Below, in pieces: positions 6,312-9,024 of a stretch of DNA of 9,024 nucleotides. The DNA comes from Candidatus Hydrogenedentota bacterium (lineage in GTDB: Bacteria; Hydrogenedentota; Hydrogenedentia; Hydrogenedentales; SLHB01), in assembly GCA_007130675.1 (NCBI GenBank), contig SLSB01000128.1:1-9024 (forward strand), given 5' to 3'. A model generated the notes under the pieces. That model worked only from the letters and a program-made list of their open reading frames with translations, ran no database searches and had not been told where the DNA came from. Position numbers and translations under genes: made by a program. Position 1 is the first letter of the stretch, and every line of letters begins with the position of its first letter.

Positions 6312-6510
6312 TCATCTCCCCGGTTGAGAACCATCTGTCCGTTGGCATGCCGTGTGCAGTTTCGTGTCTTGGGGGAGCTGGCACTTGCTCGGCGTTTTGG
6401 TGTTTATTCGGCATGCGTTGTGCAACAATGATTTCGGCGCAGGAGTGATGCAAGAGTGGGACCGGCGCCTGCCGCTTGTGGCAGCCAACCAAACGACGGA
6501 GGGTCATCCG

Positions 6511-7452
6511 ATGAAAAGGTACATGCATGGGATAGCGGCATTCGCTGTGCTGCTGGGACTGGTGGGGCTTGTGTTGCCCGAGGCGGCCGCGCAGCCGCCG
6601 GGCGGACGCGGGCGTATGTGGAGATCGTTTGAAGAGTTCGATGTGAATGGAGACGGCAGAATATCACGGGACGAGTTCGAGGGGCCCGACGCGTTTTTCG
6701 ACCGCGTGGATGCTGACGGCGACGGCTACATCACGCGAGAGGAATTCGAGGCGGCGCGCGAGGCCATGCGCGAGCGCCGCGGCGAAGGACGCCGCCTCGA
6801 ACGGCCCGCCGAGAGTGACCGAGGTGAAAGGCAAGAGCGTCGTCCGCCCGCTGCGGCAGCCGGCGGCTTCTTTCAGAGTGTCCCGCAAGCCAAAGACGCC
6901 TCCGAACAACAGATTCTCGATGTGCTGGCCGAAATGGACCAGCTAGGGCGGCGCATGCAGAGCGTACCGATGAATGACGGGCGGTTTCTTCGGGTGCTGG
7001 CGGAGGCGGTCAATGCCCAGCATGTGGTCGAGATCGGCACGTCGCACGGGTATTCAGCGATATGGTTCTGCCTGGCCCTGCGGAGGACCGGTGGCAAATT
7101 GACCACGTTCGAGATTAACCCCGAGCGGGCCGAGCTGGCTCAAGGCAATTTCGAGCGCGCTGGTGTTGCCGATATCGTGACGCTTGTTCTCGGCGACGCG
7201 CACGAGGAAGTGGCCAACCTCGAGGGGACCATTGACATTTTGTTCCTCGATGCCGATAAGCAGGGCTACGTCGCTTATCTAAACAGTCTGTTGCCGCAAG
7301 TCCGGCCGGGAGGTCTTATCGTCGCGCACAACATCACGCCCGGTTTAGCGGACCCGCGATACCTCGAGGCCATCACGCAGAATCCCGAGCTCGAGAGCCT
7401 GCTGGTCGACCTGGGGGCCGACGGCATAGGCCTTACGCTGAAAAAGCGGTAA
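6511..7452 (+). CDS. Exported EF-hand / SAM-dependent O-methyltransferase fusion protein
   Basis: A 313-aa protein. ATG 6511 is chosen because GGAGG (6498-6502) is eight bases upstream and a Sec signal peptide begins there: K2-R3, hydrophobic 8-22, A-A-A27 before Q28 as the likely cleavage site. Two EF-hand loops with complete ligands follow: D44-x-N46-x-D48-G-x-I-x-x-x-E55 and D67-x-D69-x-D71-G-x-I-x-x-x-E78. After a charged Arg/Glu linker (about 85-112) comes a class I methyltransferase domain (about 120-313) of the caffeoyl-CoA/catechol O-methyltransferase type: V-V-E174-I-G-T-S-H-G180 (SAM loop), T-F-E201 (ribose-binding acid), G228-D-A, and L-D247-A-D249-K250. The expected DN metal motif reads H273-N274. 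Known relatives methylate hydroxyls using SAM and a divalent metal in the cytoplasm; the signal peptide here implies export, which is odd. The permease starts one base after the stop. The substrate is unknown. Confidence 0.88.
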   Translation: MKRYMHGIAAFAVLLGLVGLVLPEAAAQPPGGRGRMWRSFEEFDVNGDGRISRDEFEGPDAFFDRVDADGDGYITREEFEAAREAMRERRGEGRRLERPAESDRGERQERRPPAAAAGGFFQSVPQAKDASEQQILDVLAEMDQLGRRMQSVPMNDGRFLRVLAEAVNAQHVVEIGTSHGYSAIWFCLALRRTGGKLTTFEINPERAELAQGNFERAGVADIVTLVLGDAHEEVANLEGTIDILFLDADKQGYVAYLNSLLPQVRPGGLIVAHNITPGLADPRYLEAITQNPELESLLVDLGADGIGLTLKKR

Positions 7453-7453
7453 G

Positions 7454-8764
7454 ATGCAGCCGAAACGCTCGTTATCGCTGTTCGATTCGACGTGCATTAT
7501 TGTCGGCATTATCGTCGGCGCGGGGATTTTTGAGACCGCGCCGACGATTGCGGACTCGATGGGCGTTTCCGCCGGCATTTTGGGCATGTGGCTGACGGGC
7601 GGATTGATGGCGCTTGCCGGGGCGCTGTGTTACGCCGAACTCGCCACCGCCTATCCGCATGAAGGCGGCGACTACACCTATCTCACCCGCGCGTACGGCT
7701 CTTGGGCGGGCTACCTGTTTGGCTGGTCACAGTTGGCGATCATCCGTCCGGGGAATATCGCCCTGATCGCCTTCATTTTCGGGCGGTACGCGCAAACGCT
7801 GTACGCGCCCTTTCGGGAGAGCACCGTATTCTATGCGGTGGCGGCTGTGGCGTTCTTCACAGCGATTAACATCATCGGGACGCGGGAAGGGAAGTGGACC
7901 CAGAATCTGCTGACCGTGGCGAAGGCCGCAGGCCTTTTGCTGGTCGTGGCGGCGGGACTATTGGCTCCGCGTGCGGAGACAATTCCCAACGAGGCGGGCG
8001 CACTGTCTTCGAGCGGCGTTAAGCTTGCCCTGATTCTCGTTATGTTCACGTTCGGCGGGTGGAATGAGATGGCCTATGTGTCGGCCGAAGTGAAGCATCC
8101 CGATAAGAATATCGCAAAGGCTCTTGTGCTTGGGACAACCGCCGTCACCGTGCTGTATCTGTTGGTGAACGGAGCGTACCTTTCCGTGTTGGGTCCGGCG
8201 GGCGTCGCCGCCTCCGAGGCGGTGGCCGTCGACACGGTCGCGCCGGTAATGCCGCATGTTGCCGCGAGGGCCGTGGGGATACTCATCTGCATATCCACCT
8301 TGGGCGCTGTCAATGGACTGGTTCTCACGGGAGCACGCATCTCGTATGCGATGGGGGTGGATCATCCGGTGTTCCGCCGCATGGGCCAATGGAATACCCG
8401 GCGCGGTGCGCCGGTATGGGCGCTGCTGGTGCAGGGCGTCCTCAGCACAGCCATTATCGTGGCAGCGGGCTCGTTCATCGATACCATCATCTACACGGCC
8501 CCGGTGGTATGGGCCTTCTTCCTGGCCACGGGGATTTCGCTCTTTGTGTTGAGGCGTGTCGAGCCAACAACGGAGCGCGTGTTTCGCGTGCCGGGCTTTC
8601 CGTTTACGCCCTGTCTGTTCTGCGCGTCCGCCGCATTCATGCTTTACAGTTGCGTGTCCTACGCTCTTGCCCATCTGCCTGTCGCCCTGGCGGTGGTGTC
8701 GGGGGTGGTCATTGCGGGCGCGATTCTCTATGCCGCCACCCACCGCAACGAGACTGGGCCATAA
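7454..8764 (+). CDS. APC-superfamily amino-acid permease
   Basis: A 436-aa inner-membrane protein with about 12 hydrophobic helices, usual for the family. TM1 contains the unwound substrate-binding motif I-V-G22-A-G24-I-F; Y67-P-x-x-G-G-D-Y follows TM2, and G-x-L-F-G-W is in TM3. TM6 has F-G-G-W203-N-E, followed by A-E-V-K-H-P-x-K-N-I, the classic loop of the APC/LAT group. These transporters move amino acids or amines by proton symport or exchange; the substrate cannot be assigned. The ATG is one base after the TAA of the methyltransferase fusion, and no proper Shine-Dalgarno precedes it, so translation is probably coupled. The pairing suggests the permease serves the same substrate or pathway as the exported enzyme (inference). 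A weak terminator lies at 8884-8902. Confidence 0.93.
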   Translation: MQPKRSLSLFDSTCIIVGIIVGAGIFETAPTIADSMGVSAGILGMWLTGGLMALAGALCYAELATAYPHEGGDYTYLTRAYGSWAGYLFGWSQLAIIRPGNIALIAFIFGRYAQTLYAPFRESTVFYAVAAVAFFTAINIIGTREGKWTQNLLTVAKAAGLLLVVAAGLLAPRAETIPNEAGALSSSGVKLALILVMFTFGGWNEMAYVSAEVKHPDKNIAKALVLGTTAVTVLYLLVNGAYLSVLGPAGVAASEAVAVDTVAPVMPHVAARAVGILICISTLGAVNGLVLTGARISYAMGVDHPVFRRMGQWNTRRGAPVWALLVQGVLSTAIIVAAGSFIDTIIYTAPVVWAFFLATGISLFVLRRVEPTTERVFRVPGFPFTPCLFCASAAFMLYSCVSYALAHLPVALAVVSGVVIAGAILYAATHRNETGP

Positions 8765-8797
8765 CCGCAACATCTCACCGGCTCAGACGTAACTGCG

Positions 8798-8851
8798 TTA
8801 TCTGAGAATCGCAATCCATTCATCCTTGAAAAAGCAGTTGAAGAGGCTCAT
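8798..8851 (-). CDS. Possible 17-residue small protein or leader peptide
   Basis: On the minus strand GAAGGAG (8864-8858) lies six bases before ATG 8851, followed by 17 codons and TAA: MSLFNCFFKDEWIAILR. The ribosome binding site is one of the best in the window, which is the main support. The peptide is aromatic and hydrophobic with one Cys and a W-I-A-I-L segment. It may be a leader peptide, a small membrane-associated protein, the remnant of a longer gene, or chance. It points towards the 3' end of the permease gene, so it is convergent with it, and no terminator is visible after it. Confidence 0.35.
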   Translation of the reverse strand: MSLFNCFFKDEWIAILR

Positions 8852-8883
8852 ACGAAACTCCTTCACCTATGGTCTCTAAACGT

Positions 8884-8902
8884 GCGGGAGAACCTGCTTT
8901 TT
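8884..8902 (+). terminator. Weak intrinsic terminator candidate for the permease unit
   Basis: GCGGG (8884-8888), loop AGAA, CCTGC (8893-8897, one G-U pair), then TTTTT (8898-8902). The stem is only five pairs, but the four-base loop and immediate T-run fit. It is about 120 bp after the permease stop and antisense to the leader of the 17-codon ORF. Confidence 0.45.
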
Positions 8903-8981
8903 CACCCTGTGAGCAATTGTCTATACCCCGGCAAGAAAGAGTTCTCGTCGTAGACGAGTACGATATGCGTTTCCCCTGTAG

Positions 8982-9024
8982 CGTCCGGCCTTGTGCCGGA
9001 CGTCTGGTGGTCCGGACGTCCGGC
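8982..9024. repeat. Palindrome cluster at the right edge (possible dispersed repeat element)
   Basis: CGTCCGGC (8982-8989) and GCCGGACG (8995-9002) form a perfect 8-bp hairpin with loop CTTGT. It is followed by a perfect 12-bp palindrome CCGGACGTCCGG (9012-9023). CCGGACGTC occurs twice directly (8996-9004 and 9012-9020). The cluster is cut by the window end and looks like a REP-like or other intergenic palindromic element; the family is not recognised. Confidence 0.55.

Larger units (their letters stand above)
6186..6510. other. Intergenic region upstream of the EF-hand/methyltransferase gene
   Basis: 325 bp with no supportable gene. An open frame upstream of 6511 is continuous with the next gene, but has no ribosome binding site or plausible signal peptide at its earlier ATG (6352). 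The region contains a stem-loop directly after the HAD stop, a promoter candidate and a short ATTCGCG repeat, each listed separately. Confidence 0.6.
8765..9024. other. Right-edge intergenic region
   Basis: 260 bp without a conventional gene. It contains a candidate permease terminator, a 17-codon minus-strand ORF, a CTCGTC/GACGAG hairpin (8944-8949 with 8953-8958, three-base loop) and a palindrome cluster reaching the window edge. Confidence 0.6.

Noticed and set aside
6352..6510. N-terminal extension of the EF-hand/methyltransferase gene to an earlier in-frame ATG
   Set aside because: There is no ribosome binding site at 6352, the extension has no protein-like pattern, and a signal peptide with a strong ribosome binding site begins at 6511.
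7958..8773. A 271-codon open frame on the minus strand
   Set aside because: It is antisense to the permease, rich in His, Arg and Gly, with no recognisable motif.

Overview
The window is bacterial and GC-rich, with compact genes, clear Shine-Dalgarno sites and two lipoproteins. PASTA, Ig-like and FG-GAP repeats on one lipoprotein, a Gfo/Idh/MocA oxidoreductase, and an exported EF-hand protein together suggest a free-living heterotroph from an uncultivated Planctomycetes/Hydrogenedentota/Lentisphaerae-like lineage. That placement is inference from gene style only; no rRNA or marker gene is present.

The left half is transcribed on the minus strand. At the very left edge is the first 15 codons of a gene running out of the window. 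Next comes a large surface lipoprotein (969 aa) with three PASTA repeats, one Ig-like domain, a HYDIN/CARDB-like beta domain, seven FG-GAP calcium-binding repeats (a probable seven-bladed propeller) and a C-terminal fibronectin-III-like domain. It has its own sigma70-type promoter, with an 8-bp inverted repeat at the predicted transcript start. Upstream of it lies a Gfo/Idh/MocA-family NAD(P)-dependent oxidoreductase.

A divergent intergenic region of about 390 bp, rich in small palindromes, separates this from the plus-strand genes. These are a very acidic mini-lipoprotein with a WDDWDDWDD motif followed by an intrinsic terminator; a HAD-superfamily hydrolase whose motif I is DFW rather than DxD; and a two-gene unit. 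The unit encodes an exported protein fusing two EF-hands to a class I SAM-dependent O-methyltransferase domain, followed one base later by a 12-helix APC-family amino-acid permease.

The last 260 bp hold a candidate terminator for the permease, a 17-codon minus-strand ORF with a strong ribosome binding site, and a cluster of CCGGACGTC palindromes that runs to the window edge.

No rRNA, tRNA, CRISPR array, transposase or obvious defence system was seen. The strongest candidate for new biology is the exported EF-hand/methyltransferase fusion translationally linked to an amino-acid permease: a SAM-dependent enzyme predicted to work outside the cytoplasm, where SAM is not normally available.
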